This document shows, in pieces, positions 63,465 to 64,000 of a stretch of 64,000 nt of DNA. The translations under genes and the position numbers were made by a program. Location: contig NC_060062.1 of NCBI RefSeq assembly GCF_020283565.1, forward strand, positions 25,728,251 to 25,792,250. Reading direction: 5' to 3'. The notes beneath the pieces were generated by a model. The model was not told the DNA's origin. It saw only the letters and a program-made list of their open reading frames with translations, and searched no databases. Numbering within the stretch: the first letter of the stretch is position 1; every line of letters begins with the position of its first letter. This stretch comes from Trifolium pratense (lineage: Eukaryota; Streptophyta; Magnoliopsida; Fabales; Fabaceae).

Positions 63465-64000
63465 TTATCGAACCATTTATTTTATTTTTACCATGTCATA
63501 TAAGTACAGATTTTTTACCGTCATTTCACAGTGATTAATTTTTGTCGAAGAATCTGTGAGACACACAAAAAAGATTCTCCTCTTTCAATTAATTTTTTCC
63601 ACACACAAAGTCGGAGATCAAACACAAGACCACATAATTAAGGGTTCAATTCTTTAGTTGATCAATTTATTGTTGGCGGACTTGATCCATTATACTAATG
63701 TAAAAATTGATGGAAAAAATAGTTTCCTTTAAATTTTTTCTAATTGTCATGAAATTTCTAGACAAACTTTTAATAAGAGAATAGGAATTCTTAAAAAAGA
63801 CTCAAACAAACATTCCAAATGCACTCAGTCATGAGTGAATTCATTTGCTTTCAGTGCCCCTTCACACCTCTTATAAAAGAAATCATTGCCATAATGATTC
63901 ATTAATATTACTATCCCCTTCAGCAACTGTAAAATACTATTATAACTACTAATAAATCATTGTAAAAACAAATACTATTAAAAACTACTAATTATGTATA
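63465..64000. other. Intergenic to window end, no gene
   Basis: AT-rich and featureless. Confidence 0.45.

Overview
This is a plant nuclear genomic window. It is AT-rich, its genes contain introns, and its gaps are dense with transposable elements. The gene families (a tandem LRR-XII receptor kinase, a plastid site-2 protease, a WIYLD-domain protein, an AUX1/LAX auxin carrier) and the repeat style suggest a legume of the Medicago/Trifolium type. That placement is an inference; no species marker is visible.

Layout. 1-1294: 3' half of an LRR receptor-like kinase (+), cut by the window edge. 1295-11249: a repeat-filled gap with a solo LTR, a LINE remnant, a relic of a third kinase copy, a truncated CACTA element and a complete 4.0 kb CACTA element inside an older MITE. 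11250-14922: a second, near-full-length LRR receptor kinase (+) whose LRR region is interrupted by a 401-bp Mutator-like MITE. 15708-21722 (-): an EGY2-type chloroplast metalloprotease, 11 exons, 510 aa. 24150-26068 (-): a five-exon WIYLD-domain nuclear protein, 238 aa. 30934-38407 (-): an AUX1/LAX auxin influx carrier, 8 exons, 479 aa. The exon chains of these three minus-strand genes were built by hand. Every junction has GT/AG and a consistent phase.

40730-50960 is a tandem array of a roughly 265-bp repeat, broken up by nested insertions. A solo LTR (5-bp TSD) sits in the array. A 6.7-kb CACTA transposon (3-bp TSD) sits in the LTR. A 1.2-kb non-autonomous hAT element (8-bp TSD) sits in the CACTA transposase gene and itself carries a long (TA)n tract. 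50960-64000 holds no gene I can support, only MITEs, three more element types with recognisable target-site duplications, microsatellites and featureless AT-rich DNA.

The intact genes are not functionally linked to one another. The kinases are likely cell-surface immune-type receptors, EGY2 acts in the plastid, WIYLD in the nucleus and LAX at the plasma membrane. I see no new multi-gene system. The most interesting items are the MITE-interrupted kinase (excision would restore its frame exactly, and an intron-like splice could bypass it), the mosaic kinase duplicates, the multi-layer nest, a 57-base C homopolymer inside a transposase exon, and a carboxypeptidase-like exon captured by a CACTA element.
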